DNA from: Patella vulgata
Lineage: Eukaryota > Mollusca > Gastropoda > Patellidae
DNA length: 64,000 nt
Assembly (NCBI RefSeq): GCF_932274485.2
Contig: NC_065885.2
Span: 35,663,062-35,727,061, forward strand
Direction of reading: 5' to 3'
A program made the position numbers and the translations under genes. Of this stretch, positions 11,680 to 22,640 are shown one piece after another; the first letter of the stretch is position 1, and the number at the start of each line of letters is the position of its first letter. A model generated the notes under the pieces. That model was given only the letters and a program-made list of their open reading frames with translations. It was not told where the DNA came from and searched no databases.

Positions 11680-12876
11680 ATGTCGTCTGTTTCCAGATCT
11701 GTTCTTGCTAAACGTTTACTTAAGAATTGGTTTACCAAGAATTCTCTGGACTCGTTCAATACAGGAAGTTACGACATTGATGAGAGTTTAACCGGGTTGA
11801 GCTGGTTACAGAATTTAGATGTAAGGAAACCTACATACCTACCACAGGTCTGTGCAAATTTACCAGAGGTTATTGAAGTGAAAAACAACCACATTGGTGA
11901 AGCGTGGATGGCTGCTCATTCTCCAGTGGTAAAATTAAACCTTCCTGCAGAAAACAGCGACTATAAAAACAACAGTTCCATTAAACCGCCACATTCATAC
12001 GCCACCCTCATCTCGATGGCAATCAACGAAACGAAGGAGAAGAAAATCAACATATCTTCTATTTATAAATGGATCACTGATAAATATTCTTATTATAAAA
12101 TGGCTGATTCTCATTGGAAAAATTCCATCCGACATAATCTGTCTTTAAATAAACGCTTCGAGAAGATCCCTCGAGAACAGAACGAATCTAACAAAGGTGG
12201 CTATTGGAGAATAAAACCAGAATTTAATGTCATCACACATACTCATTTAATAAAACGAACAAATAGTGTAGATAGTAGCAGCATTCTACCGTCTAAAAGG
12301 ATCAAGATGGAAGAAGATACCCTAGCAGTAATAAATAATACTTCAGGGGAGGATAGCGACGGAAGTAACAGCAGCCATCTTTACTATGGAATGGAAGAAG
12401 AGGAAGTAGAAAGTGTTAGTAAGACGGGTATTGTAGTTAACGGTGTGCGAATAAAAACGGAAAATCTTTTGGATGAAGAAGATTGTCAATTGTCCCAACC
12501 ATTAGCAGATGATGTCACGAGTTATCCTATGTCTTCGTCTGTACCAAATTGTGACGTAAACTCTGACGATTTATCGTGTTTTGATGATCTACTTGTGTTT
12601 AACCTGGATGACGCTAAAGATCAGCAACTTACAAATGATAGTGCATTAGATTTGACATCGGACATACATGGCGATCACGATTGGTGGCAAAAAGCTCTGG
12701 ATTTAAATGAAGAATCTAACAAAATAAGTAGTGACATGAATGAGAAAATAAATAGATTAATTAAATCAGATTTATTTTCAGCACCAGATTCTAAAGAAAT
12801 ATTTATTCCAGCTTTGAATAATGTTGACGACGACGTTGATATATGTGACTTGTTTGATGTCGGCCATGTTTTCTAA
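11680..12876 (+). CDS. FoxJ1-like forkhead transcription factor, intronless
   Basis: A single open frame of 398 aa. The forkhead domain is at about residues 100-184: IKPPHSYATLISMAI, then SSIYKWITDKYSYYKMADSH, WKNSIRHNLSLNKRF, and GGYWRIKPEF. IYKWITD, the ADxxW motif and PRE...KGGYWRI fit FoxJ1 better than FoxJ2/3 or other classes. An N-terminal DESLTGLSWLQ (residues 34-44) matches the D-SLT-L-WLQ motif near the FoxJ1 N-terminus. The usual Cys after LNK is Arg here. Helix 3 (NSIRHNLSLN) is intact. The C-terminal half is acidic, with two sumoylation-type motifs (IKME at about 208, IKTE at about 258) and DLFD/FDDLL-like activation stretches. FoxJ1 is the ciliogenesis regulator; this diverged single-exon copy may be a second, retro-derived FoxJ1 with an embryonic role (inference). 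It faces homeobox copy 1 head to head and copy 2 tail to tail. A possible poly(A) signal AATAAA is at 12882. Confidence 0.82.
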   Translation: MSSVSRSVLAKRLLKNWFTKNSLDSFNTGSYDIDESLTGLSWLQNLDVRKPTYLPQVCANLPEVIEVKNNHIGEAWMAAHSPVVKLNLPAENSDYKNNSSIKPPHSYATLISMAINETKEKKINISSIYKWITDKYSYYKMADSHWKNSIRHNLSLNKRFEKIPREQNESNKGGYWRIKPEFNVITHTHLIKRTNSVDSSSILPSKRIKMEEDTLAVINNTSGEDSDGSNSSHLYYGMEEEEVESVSKTGIVVNGVRIKTENLLDEEDCQLSQPLADDVTSYPMSSSVPNCDVNSDDLSCFDDLLVFNLDDAKDQQLTNDSALDLTSDIHGDHDWWQKALDLNEESNKISSDMNEKINRLIKSDLFSAPDSKEIFIPALNNVDDDVDICDLFDVGHVF

Positions 12877-14140
12877 TTTCTAATAAATGAACATCTAACA
12901 TCCAATCTAATTAAAATTAGATTTCAATTTCGTTTCGTTTATATTTGCCATATATTTTTATATCTGAACATCTTTCTATTATAACCTTGTTATGTCAGAT
13001 GTTGATAAGGTACAACATGAACAGTACAAAGAAACGTAACTGAATACCATATAGTGCTAATTGTAAATAATAATAAATATTATACATGTAATTGTTGATG
13101 TAATCGTAATGTTTGCAATGTTAATATTTATTAATGTATATTAAATGTTGGTATTGTAGAAATGTTATTTCCTGTGTATTTATTTATTTAATATTACTAT
13201 TCTTTATACGAGTGCTTTGACCCGCATGGCTAACCTCGTAGCTTTTCTGTGCGTTTTCCGGCTTCCACCCCAAGGGAGAATTACAGAAAGTATACATATG
13301 ATATTTACAAGATAACCACGCAAAGCGTGGAAAACGTCTGTACAGCAGCTATGTCCCGAAACAAATGTTATAGTCATAGACAAGAGCTTATCCGACTAAA
13401 TTTCATAAGGATCCTATCAAGAGATTAATCTCTATCGTTGTCACAAGCTTTTCCGGTCATATAATATAACCTTCAAATAGAAAGTTAAAACTGTACTCTC
13501 TATCGCGTTAATAAATCGAGAGTTGATTATGACCTTGCCATGTTAATAAATGTTTAATTAAGAATTAATATAAAGGCCCAAAGAAAGACTTACAATAGGC
13601 ATATTTCGCTCTTACATAATGCCCGTTTAAAGTAGCTAAGTCTCTAACTTAATATCATCCAAAGTCTTCGACATTGAGAACTCAAATTATTTGTCAGTTT
13701 AAATCAACACGGATGTTGTGATCTTACCGGAAAAAAGATGGGCTTATGTTATCCAATATCTAAGAAAAAATATACATTTTACCACTGGTGCACGAAACCT
13801 GTACCATAATTCGCTTCAGCGCCATTTGTAACAAGGGACTTGAAAAACGAGGCTAGACATACTCCTCACTCAAGTTATTTCAAACGGCGGCCCCATATTC
13901 TTATCTGGAGAGCATGCGCTATCAATACTATCGGTGTGGACTGGAATAACCAGACGCTAGAGATGCCATTCGATTGAGACTTCTGGCGTATTTCGCCGAA
14001 CATAACTGATTAAAATTTACAGTAAAAACGGAGACGATTGAATGTAAATCAGTTTATATACATTCATATTACATTATTAATGCGTTGCGACCCATTTGTG
14101 TTAATTTCTAGCCCCCAAATTTAGCTCCTCGTCGGTGGGG
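12877..14140. other. 3' flank of the FoxJ1-like gene
   Basis: AT-rich sequence with AATAAA at 12882 and another near 13070. No gene, RNA or clear repeat is visible in this 1.26 kb. Confidence 0.4.
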
Positions 14141-14144
14141 GGTC

Positions 14145-14572
14145 TTGGGGCGGATCCAGGAATTTTTTCAGGAGGGGGTTTGCCAGGTTCCTGAGAAAAT
14201 GTATTCCCCCCCCCCCCCCCGGGCTTAAAATTTTTTGAGAAAAACATGGTCTCTATCGTCATTTTGGCGTATAAACTTACACATTGATCTTTTTAAACAG
14301 GGAAATCCAACACCCTGTTTGACGTCTATTTTTATTATGAATTAATACGATGACATTGTGATTCAATTTTATTGATGCAAAGCATTAATTGTGATATCAC
14401 ATAATGTCTATATCATTGTCTCGCGCTTTGAGTGCCCATCCTGTCGCACCATCTGACGCTAAAGGATAAAGCACAATTATGACACTTTTCTCATAAAAAG
14501 GTTGCTTTACAAACATTTTTATGTAGCTGAGCGGGAGGGGGGGGGGGCTCCCCCTCTGGATCCGCGCCTGGG
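14145..14572. mobile_element. hAT-like MITE with GGATCC-containing ends
   Basis: The left end GGGGCGGATCCAGG and right end GGATCCGCGCCTGGGG are inverted and bracket G/C runs. The GGCGCGGATCCAG terminus resembles hAT-type MITEs of invertebrates (from memory). No transposase frame and no certain 8-bp duplication. Confidence 0.45.
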
Positions 14573-15222
14573 GTCAAAATGTCGTATCTGGCATATTTTG
14601 CAAAATTCACTTTTTTGTTTCTTCAGAATGAGAATTTTCTTGCGCATCTTTTCATCTGGTTGTCGTATTTCTAAGCCAATAAAAAGAGGTTTTATAGATA
14701 CTGTTTCAAAATGTCGTATATGGGGTGATATGGGGTGTTCCAAAAAAAAAATTATTAAGAGCGAAAATGTCGTATTTTCTTGAAAAAATCAACTTTGCGT
14801 CTAACCAAAGCATTGCAATCAAACGAAATATAGCCAGTATTGTTTTATGGTTAAATACGTATTATTCAAATTATTGTTGAGCCTCTACTGTGTGAAATCT
14901 ATGAAACTGAAGCAGGTAATGGTGATTTTTTTTCCTGAGATACGTCTTTGCTGTATAAAATTGCAAATAACTAGCTTTCACTCCTTATTTCTGTACCAGA
15001 TGTTGATCATGATATGTGCGGATAGTTACATACTGTTTAAATGGCTACACATACATTTTGTACATAAATATTTGAAAAACGTTTCAGAAATACGACATTT
15101 TACATACGACATTTTGACGTGACGGTTTTATAAGACATTTTGATTCTTAATCCCTGTGCTATTTTTGGCTCTCCTGGACAATTTCGCAAAACCCAGATAC
15201 GACATTTTGACTCCCCACGGAC
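14573..15222. mobile_element. MITE with GTCAAAATGTCGTATCTGG ends
   Basis: GGTCAAAATGTCGTATCTGG (from about 14573) is matched in inverse by CCAGATACGACATTTTGAC (ending about 15213). The core motif ATGTCGTAT or its inverse recurs inside, near 14630-14780 and 15090-15130. It abuts the preceding MITE with almost no spacer. No convincing coding frame. Confidence 0.6.
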
Positions 15223-15412
15223 GTCCTGTAAGGTATGTGTAATCATTATGTTAATGATTTATTTAGTTCACCCCAATGATATTTTGTGTACCCAAAGGGT
15301 TCGCCTGCATTATCAGGTTCTGTTCTGATCGTGAAATGTGTTTTCACAAAAATTTGAACTTTTATTTTCAAATTAAAGAAGTAAGTATCATAAAACGTAT
15401 TTTGGACAATTT

Positions 15413-15625
15413 TATTATTAGAATGATCTGATATTTTTGCTGAAATATTTACAAGCATCGTGTATAATGAAATAAAATACTTTTATTATTAGAATTATTT
15501 AATAAATACTGATATTTATGTACAAATATTTACAAGCATCTAGCATAATAAAATAAAACATTTTTATTACTAGAATTCTTAATAAATACTGATATATCTG
15601 TACAATTATTTACAATATATGTATA
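15413..15625. repeat. Tandem repeat of ~75-82 bp, three units
   Basis: Units share TTATTATTAGAAT..., AATAAATACTGATAT..., and ATTTACAAGCATC followed by ATAATAAAATAAAA. It directly precedes a MITE family A copy. Confidence 0.65.
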
Positions 15626-15632
15626 ACATTAA

Positions 15633-16025
15633 ACATGCATTATGCTAGAGCTAAATCTGCCTATTGCAGATCTTTCTTTAGGCCTGAAATGTTATCTAAA
15701 TTATTAATTAGACATTAATTAACTTATCCAGACCCTAATCAACTATCGATGTCATCGCTACGCGAATTTTATTGGATTAGGTTCCAATTTGTGGTTCGAC
15801 TTCCATTCATGATTTAATCATGAAAAGGATAATCGAGACTATGTTTTTTATCGTACCGATTTTAGTTATGATAATCCAGGCTAGGCCGAAATTCAATCGC
15901 CAAAATCTCGGTTCAGAGTGGATCAATTTGACTGAAATTTTCAGCAAATTCCCATTACATTATCTAGTTTTTAACTATTATAGTGAGAACTGCCAGCTCT
16001 TTATCTAATCTCCCATAATGTATCT
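15633..16025 (+). mobile_element. MITE family A, full copy
   Basis: ACATGCATTATGCTAGAGC at the left and CCCATAATGTATCT at the right, both flanked by TTAA (15629 and 16026). Internal landmarks are TTAATTAGACATTAATTAAC, GATAATCGAGACTATG and GTGGATCAATTTGACTGAAA. It lies 3' of homeobox copy 2. Confidence 0.85.
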
Positions 16026-16427
16026 TTAAATATATAATAGAGGTAAAATAATTATTTTTATGTGCATTATTTTAAAATGCATAGAATATACTTACAATAA
16101 ACATGTGCAATATGGATGATATTTACAATAGTTGCACAATTTTATAAATATGAATTCTTTCACATTGTTAAAATATAAATAAAATACAATAAACACAATT
16201 CAATCGCCTTAATAAATATAGATTATAACTTCACCGGAAAGCACTTCTTCATAACAATTTATTGCATCCACATAAACTTTGTTTCTCTTTTGGGAAAGGA
16301 GAAGGTTAATAACCCGAAAGCCAAAATATCATACCTTGGATATAGTAACATGTGTACAGCCATCACGTCGACAAAACATTCGCATTTAAAATATAATATG
16401 CGCTCGTATTTGAACTCATCCGGTGCA

Positions 16428-18039
16428 TTATAAAGCTAATTGTAGGGAGGGGAAATTGTAATTGGCCACAGGACACGTTTGGCGAAAATCGGGCGATGAA
16501 CCAGGGGCTGGGTAGGTGTCTAATGCTGGTGGTGGTGAGTCAAAAGACCCGTTACACAACTCACCAGAACCATTTGATGTTGATAGAGCATCATAACTAC
16601 CCGATGAGGATGTTGTTGATGATGAAGAGTCATTGATATTGCCCAAAGACAACGTTTTTGAATACTCAGAACACCTTGGGAGATGTGTTGGTGGCTGTAG
16701 GTATCTATTAAACAATGGCATTGAGTATTGACTGGTATTAGACGACGCATATGGCACCGTTGGTAGACAAGCTTCATTTGTTGATGAATGCGGAGCATAA
16801 ACGTTGCCGATAGACTGTTCCGTTAGTGAATAACTTGTATTTGGTTTTGGGGGTGCAAATGCTGAAGCTAAGTATACATCCGAGAAATTGCAACTGGAAA
16901 ATGCAGATAATGATGACGATGGATAATCATTATATAAGGATGATTCGTAATATGTTGGTGGTAGTAAATGCTGGTTGGCGCATGTTTTTCCTGATAATGG
17001 TAGCTGGCAAGGTATGTTTTCGGAGATGGATACAGGTAGTCCCACGGTGTTACTTGTTGGTGTTAATGAAGATAATGGGTGAACTTTATATACTGATGTC
17101 GATGGCGTTAACTGATCCGAAGTACTTGCTTGAGTTGTTAAAGGCATTGGGTTTCTGGTACTTGTTGGTGCTGATGGCGGTAGCGAAAAACTGGCTGTGT
17201 TTGCTATTGATGCTGATGCTGTCCAGTTGGAACATGAACTTGGTTGGGGGGAACTGATTCTGTTGGACGATGGAAAATGATGAAGATAACCGCTTGTAAT
17301 CCTGGGAAATGAGTGGGATGCTGGAGTAAAATAGTTAATGTCTGCCGCCTGATTATTCATAGGTAGTATTCTATCAGCCTCGAATTTTGACGGTTTATAC
17401 AATGCATGGGTCTTGCTCGTGGTTTCATTTTGGCCCTTGGGCGAGACTTCTTTAAAACTTGAAGTTGAAGTTACAGATGTGGAGTTCCTTTGTGCTAAAT
17501 GATAAGCTTTATCCATTTGGCTGGTCGTATTCAAATTTCGTGATCTGTAGGGCGCATCAAACGATGATTGTGGCTGTAAGTGACCTCCGTTTGCAGTTGG
17601 AGATTCTGTTATATCATTTTGTACAACAGTAACTTTCCCTTTCTTTTCATCTCGGGTTTTCTGTTGTCGTCGTGTTCGGGCCCTTCTGTTCTTGAACCAA
17701 ATCTGAAATATTTATATCAGGTTAAATTGTAAATCGATAACATAAAAGGATATCTTAAATATAAACAGAAGCATCGAAAATATCTATTGTATTATTAGTG
17801 TAAAATAAACTTACCGATATATTTTTATCTGTTAAATTCAGAACAGATGATAACTGAACAATTAATTCTCTGTAAGGATTTGATGTTTGTCTATAAATTT
17901 CTTCTAGTTTTTCTACTTGTTTACTGCTGAAATGGGTCCTGTGGCGTTTTCGGATTCCTCCCATCTTTAGTGATGCGTGTAAGGATGATAATTCGAAATC
18001 AAATGCTGGAGAAAATGGAGTGTATTCTTGTATTTTCAT
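16428..18039 (-). CDS. K50 PRD-like homeobox gene, copy 2
   Basis: Two exons, 17815-18039 and 16428-17702, with a 112-bp intron, phase 0, give 499 aa. Exon 1 is exactly 75 codons, as in copy 1, and the homeodomain again spans residues 30-89: RKRHRTHFSSKQVEKLEEIY through IWFKNRRARTRRQ. It is identical to copy 1 at 55 of 60 homeodomain positions by my count. Lys50, Ile47 and Asn51 are kept. The N-terminus MKIQEYTPF matches copy 1's MKYQEYTPY. The roughly 400-residue tail is rich in Ser, Thr, Pro and Asn and does not obviously align with the copy 1 tail. A tandem duplicate with a conserved DNA-binding half and a fast-evolving C-terminus is the simplest reading. It converges on the FoxJ1-like gene. 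Confidence 0.88.
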
Positions 18040-18137
18040 CCTGGAGTTAATTGATATAAATATTATAGTTCAATATATCAGATAGTTTCTACAGAGGTAG
18101 AGGTATAGTTAATGGCATGCTGTCGTTTTTATCGGAT

Positions 18138-18145
18138 CTTATATA
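18138..18145 (-). promoter_or_regulatory. TATA box of homeobox copy 2
   Basis: TATATAAG on the minus strand about 100 bp before the ATG at 18039, in the same position as in copy 1. Confidence 0.5.
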
Positions 18146-18317
18146 CTGGGTATATCTTTAACTTTATATCTACCAATGATTGCCATTTGAATTAATCAAC
18201 TTATAACCTATAAATGGTAGTGAACTCAATTTACTACACGCGTGTGGATTGGAGTATCGCTTGATTTCTTTCATCTAACCGACAATCACATTATCTATGT
18301 ACTAAATTGTGCATTAT

Positions 18318-18840
18318 TTTTAGTGCATCAGCTTTCTTTACATTTTAATGTACAAAATGCCCAAACGATATTTTTTATTGATAAAAATGACATTTTGAAT
18401 TGAGCTATACATAATAAAATGAAATTAGCTTTTCTTTTATACATAAAATTTTAATATACAAATGCTCAAACTATGTTATTTTTAATGTAAAAATAGAACA
18501 TTATGAATTGAGCTGTGCCTAATTTTCGTCTAAATGAAATGTTTCCACGAATTAGCTTTTCTTTTATACATAAAATTTTAATTTAAAAATTGAACATTAT
18601 GAATTGAGCTATGCATATATTTTCGTCTAAATGAAATGTTTCCACGAATTAGCTTTTCTTTTATACGTAAAATGTTATATACAAATGCTCAAACTATGTT
18701 ATTTTTAATATAAAAATTGAACAATATGAATTGGGCTATGCATAATTTTCGTCTAAATGAAATGTTTCCATGAATTAGCTTTAATCACATTTTATTATAC
18801 AAAAATAAATAATTTTGAATTGAGCTATGTATTATATTCG
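18318..18840. repeat. Tandem repeat of ~100-128 bp upstream of homeobox copy 2
   Basis: About four diverged units contain TTAGCTTTTCTTTTATACAT, then ATGCTCAAACTATGTTATTT and CGTCTAAATGAAATGTTTCC. It begins roughly 170 bp upstream of the TATA box. Confidence 0.8.
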
Positions 18841-19140
18841 TGTAAATTAAACAAAATTCATAATAGTTTGTATTCACCCAAAATTCATAATAATTTGTAC
18901 CGAACTAGAATTTAAAGAATTTGTATCCGCCTAAAATTGAAAGAATTTGTATCCGCCTAAAATTGAAAGAAGTTGTATCCACCTAAAATTTAAAGAATTT
19001 GTGTCTACCTAAAATTTAAAGAATTTTGTATCCACCTAAAATATAAAGAATTTGTGTTCACCTAAAATTTAAAGAATCTACATGTATATCGACTTAAAAT
19101 TCATAATTCATAAGAATTTGCGTCCACCTAAAACTCATTA
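18841..19140. repeat. ~26-bp minisatellite
   Basis: About ten units of CCTAAAATTTAAAGAATTTG plus TATCCA. It follows directly on the longer-period array, so about 820 bp upstream of homeobox copy 2 is tandem repeat. Confidence 0.85.
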
Positions 19141-19629
19141 TTTAATTTAGAGTTATTTTATCAATTTTCGCTTTAACAAATTTAAATTTTCAATAATAAT
19201 TATGTATCGTATTATAAATCTGATGCAATATCCGTATACGTGAGTACAGTTTAATCGGCTTAACACCCACAATCGACAACTTAATCAGCCGGCAATTAAG
19301 CCATGTTCTTTAATCAAAACTAAATGTTTCGATTTCACACTATTTTGGACAATAAGGTTAGTTCAAGTTAACTCGTTAATACTTGGTTTTAAAAGGTTAA
19401 TCATCCAGTACTAAACCTCTATTTAATCTTTGATTACATCAAAATAAAATCTATCTAGTCATATTATAGGCATACACATACGAATACGAACAAAAAATCA
19501 CAAAATGTGTGAGCACAAGTTCACCTGTTAAAAACCTTGAAACCTTAAAATGTACAGTTAAAGGGCCAATCTCGATTATATTTTGGAGAATAAAGCTGTT
19601 TAATTTTGTTTTAAAAGCTCTTAAAATTC

Positions 19630-19896
19630 TCTACCTTAGAACCTGCAACTAATCCGATTTGCTGTTCGACTTTCATTCATAATTAAATCATGAAATGGAT
19701 AATCGAGACTATGTCTTTTATCCTACCGGCTTTAGTAATGGTGATCGAGGCTAGGCCGAAAATTCATTCGCTAAAATCTCGGTTCATAGTGGATCAATTT
19801 GACTGAAATTTTTAGCAAATTCCCTTTACAGTATTTAGTTTTTAACTATTATAGTGAGAACTGCCAGCTCTTTATCTAATCTCCAATAATGTATCT
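19630..19896 (+). mobile_element. MITE family A, 5'-truncated copy
   Basis: Shares ATGGATAATCGAGACTATG, GTGGATCAATTTGACTGAAA and the right end AATAATGTATCT followed by TTAA with the full copies. The left third is missing. Confidence 0.75.
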
Positions 19897-20009
19897 TTAA
19901 TAGTATTTATAGTCATCCAACTGTAATACCTTTTTCAAGCTATGTCAGAATGTAATATACATTTCTGAAAAGGTAAATGAAACTCCTTTTCAGTGGTATT
20001 CTGTGTGAT

Positions 20010-21100
20010 ATCTGGAATGTCGTAGTATGACCCGTATTTTTTTTAAGACACCACCCACACTCACAATCAATTAATAGAGTTTAATAGCGTACAACTTTTC
20101 AAGTTTTTGCTGGTACATGTATATTTATATACCTTGAAAAGAGATCAAAGATCCACGGTATATATGCCTGGAAAGCACCTGTTTTAGGGTATGTTTGATA
20201 TACCGTATATATATCTGTATTTATATCTTTATGTTAAAACTTGATTTTTGATCTATTAGTGATTAGTAGAATATACCCATCATTTAACAATTTAATATGA
20301 CATGTTTTGTTCACTTATTGTAAATAATCATTTTGTATCTTTTCATTGTTTTTGTGTACTGAGTGTATATTTTGTCCTGTAATAAACTGTTGTGTTGTCA
20401 ATTCGTCTCGACTGTTTCTGTGCAATCCCGACCTGGAGTAGATCATGCGACCCCCTGCAACAAAATGGCCCAACGTGATATATATATATAGACGGTTGAT
20501 TCCTGTTGTGTTTGGTGAGCTGTGTTTTACGAACTCTTGCTTGTGTTGCGTTTTTGTGATGGAATTCTTAAATTTTATTTTGATTTCTGCGAAAGAGCTC
20601 TGTAAGTTTTTTTCCCTTATATTTGGTCAAGTAAACATTTTGTTTCACTGAATATATTATTATAATTGTATTAATTGAAATCTTCTCTTACCCCTTTGTT
20701 CGTCAGGGTGCCCTATTCCAGTTCCCCGATCTAAAGTGTCACTTGATACTTCTTCGTCAATTGATTGCAGTATTTCTAATGAGCCTATAACTCAGGCCAG
20801 TACCAGTGATGTAAATAGTGATGCCATTCCTCATTCTGATGCAAGTAGTGTTGTTTTATAGTCGTCTGATGCAAATGTGTTTGTGGTTAATATTAATGAT
20901 AATAATTTGGTTTCTGATGGTCATTGTTCTACTAATATTGATATTTCTTTGCAAAAAGCTCCAAATATTTTACCACTGGATATTTTTGTTCCAGTTATGT
21001 CAGATAGATTTTTTTCACAGCTTGATATTCTAATTCGTCAGAAAATCCTGTTTCTGGAAAACGTCAACGAAGGCCACCGGGGTGGATGAAATCTAATGCT
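20010..21100 (+). mobile_element. Broken LTR retrotransposon remnant
   Basis: A fossil. The likely parts are an LTR-like stretch ending near 20460 (with an AATAAA signal near 20380), a primer-binding-site-like sequence just after it (TGGCCCAACGTG), and the end of a pol-type frame near 21060-21090 whose last residues (RRPPGWMK) look like an integrase C-terminus. Much of the internal region is absent and it is clearly not whole. The family is probably Ty3/gypsy-like but not firm. No second LTR was recognised, so age cannot be judged well; the decay suggests it is not young. Confidence 0.35.
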
Positions 21101-21837
21101 TGAGTTTTAAGTAATACTGTTTGGGTTTGAGTTTCATTATCTACTTGTATAATTGTCCATTTCTGCATTATTAGTTAGGTTAAATTAGAAATGTATGTAG
21201 TTGCTTAGAGTTTTTAGTTGATAACGATTTGGATTTGTTTATGGAGTATGATTTTGGTTTTGTGAGTTGGTTCATTATGTATATATATATGTATTTTGCT
21301 CAGGCGCAAACAATTTTAACTAAAATCTATTAAAATTGCATTTTAAGTTACAATCGATCTTCGTGAAACGCATAAAAATTAAAATTTCATTTTGATTTTA
21401 GTTAAAATCTATTTTAGTGATTTTACCATAAGTTTTTGTGAAACAGTGCCAAGGATTCCTTTCAATATTCGTGCCTATCTATGGCCCCTGATTGTACAAT
21501 CACATTTTTTAGCTTGTTATCTGTCCATCTCTTGCAAAATGTTGGTGTATTTTGCATAGCAACCACTGGTAACAGATTTCTTTCAAATATGCTTGGAACT
21601 CTGTCGATATTGAGCGTTCTGTGACTTTTCCGAAAAACTTGTAATCCTGATTCATTTTTTTCCCGTGTATTATTTATTCTTCTGTAAAATTCACAATGAA
21701 ACAAAGAAATGTTGTGTGCTGATATCTCATTAAAAGTCCATCAAATCATTTGTCTATTTAAATATGTGTTCAAGACATGTTAGCATGTGTATCTTTACCG
21801 TAACATTTTGATTCAAATATTGATGGGGTTCTTTTGC
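21101..21837. other. Unassigned AT-rich stretch
   Basis: I see no gene or named repeat here. An 80-codon open frame on the minus strand (21462-21704) has no recognisable domain. Confidence 0.3.
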
Positions 21838-22640
21838 AATTTGGTCTTTTTGGACGATTTGGCTTAAAAGGATAGTATAGTTTTTCTGATTATTTTTTTA
21901 AGGGCAGTTCAGTGGGGATTAAGTTAATTTAGCTTTCAATTCATTTTTGTTTGTTTATCATTGCACATGTACCAATTGCTCTTGGCCACCTAAGTTTGTT
22001 TTTCAGGAATCAGGTTGGTGGATGCAGAATGGTGGACACAGATGGAAGAGGATGCAGGCAAGGCAGTATGGTGATCTGTTTGAACGATTTGGTTTAAAAG
22101 GAGAGTAATGTGATTTTCTTGAGGGCAGGGGCAGGCTGCGGACCGATCGGCTCTCAATTCTGGGGATAAAACCATCTGAACAGTTCAGTTCAATTCCATT
22201 TAGTTCAGTAGGGATTAAGTTAATTTAGCTTTCAATTCATTTTTGTTTATCATTGCACATGTACTAATTGCATTCGGCCATCTAAGTTTGTTTTTCAGGA
22301 ACCAGGTTGGTGGATGCAGAATGGTGGACATAGATGGAAGAGGATGCAGGCAAGGCAGTATGGTGATCTGTTTGGACGATTTGGTTTAAAAGGAGAGTAC
22401 AGTTTTTCTGATTGATTTTCTTGAGGGTAGTGACTGGCTGTAGACCGAGCGGCTCTCAATATTGGGGATAAGACCATCTGAACAGTTCAGTTCAATTCCA
22501 TTTAGTTCAGTGGGGATTAAGTTAATTTAGCTTTCAATTCATTTTTGTTTGTCATTGCACATGTACTAATTGTATACGGCCACCACAGTTTGTTTTTCAG
22601 GAACCAGGTTGGTGGATGCAGAATGTTGGACACAGATGGA
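21838..22640 (+). repeat. Tandem ~295-300-bp repeat containing an exon-like segment
   Basis: Two full units flanked by a partial unit at each end. Landmarks recur at 21970, 22262 and 22563 (CATTGCACATGTACTAATTG). Each full unit has a good acceptor (TTTGTTTTTCAG) followed by an open stretch of 34-38 codons reading GWWMQNGGHRWKRMQARQYG, then DLFGRFGLKGE. I do not recognise the peptide. It could be a tandemly duplicated exon or the end of a repeat-encoded frame. It lies just downstream of the retroelement remnant. Confidence 0.65.

Noticed and set aside
16826-17257. 143-codon plus-strand frame
   Set aside because: It is the antisense shadow of the Ser/Thr-rich tail of homeobox copy 2; composition (Met/Leu/Trp rich) is typical of such shadows.
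21462-21704. 80-codon minus-strand frame
   Set aside because: No recognisable motif, no neighbouring exon in phase, and it lies in repeat-rich DNA.
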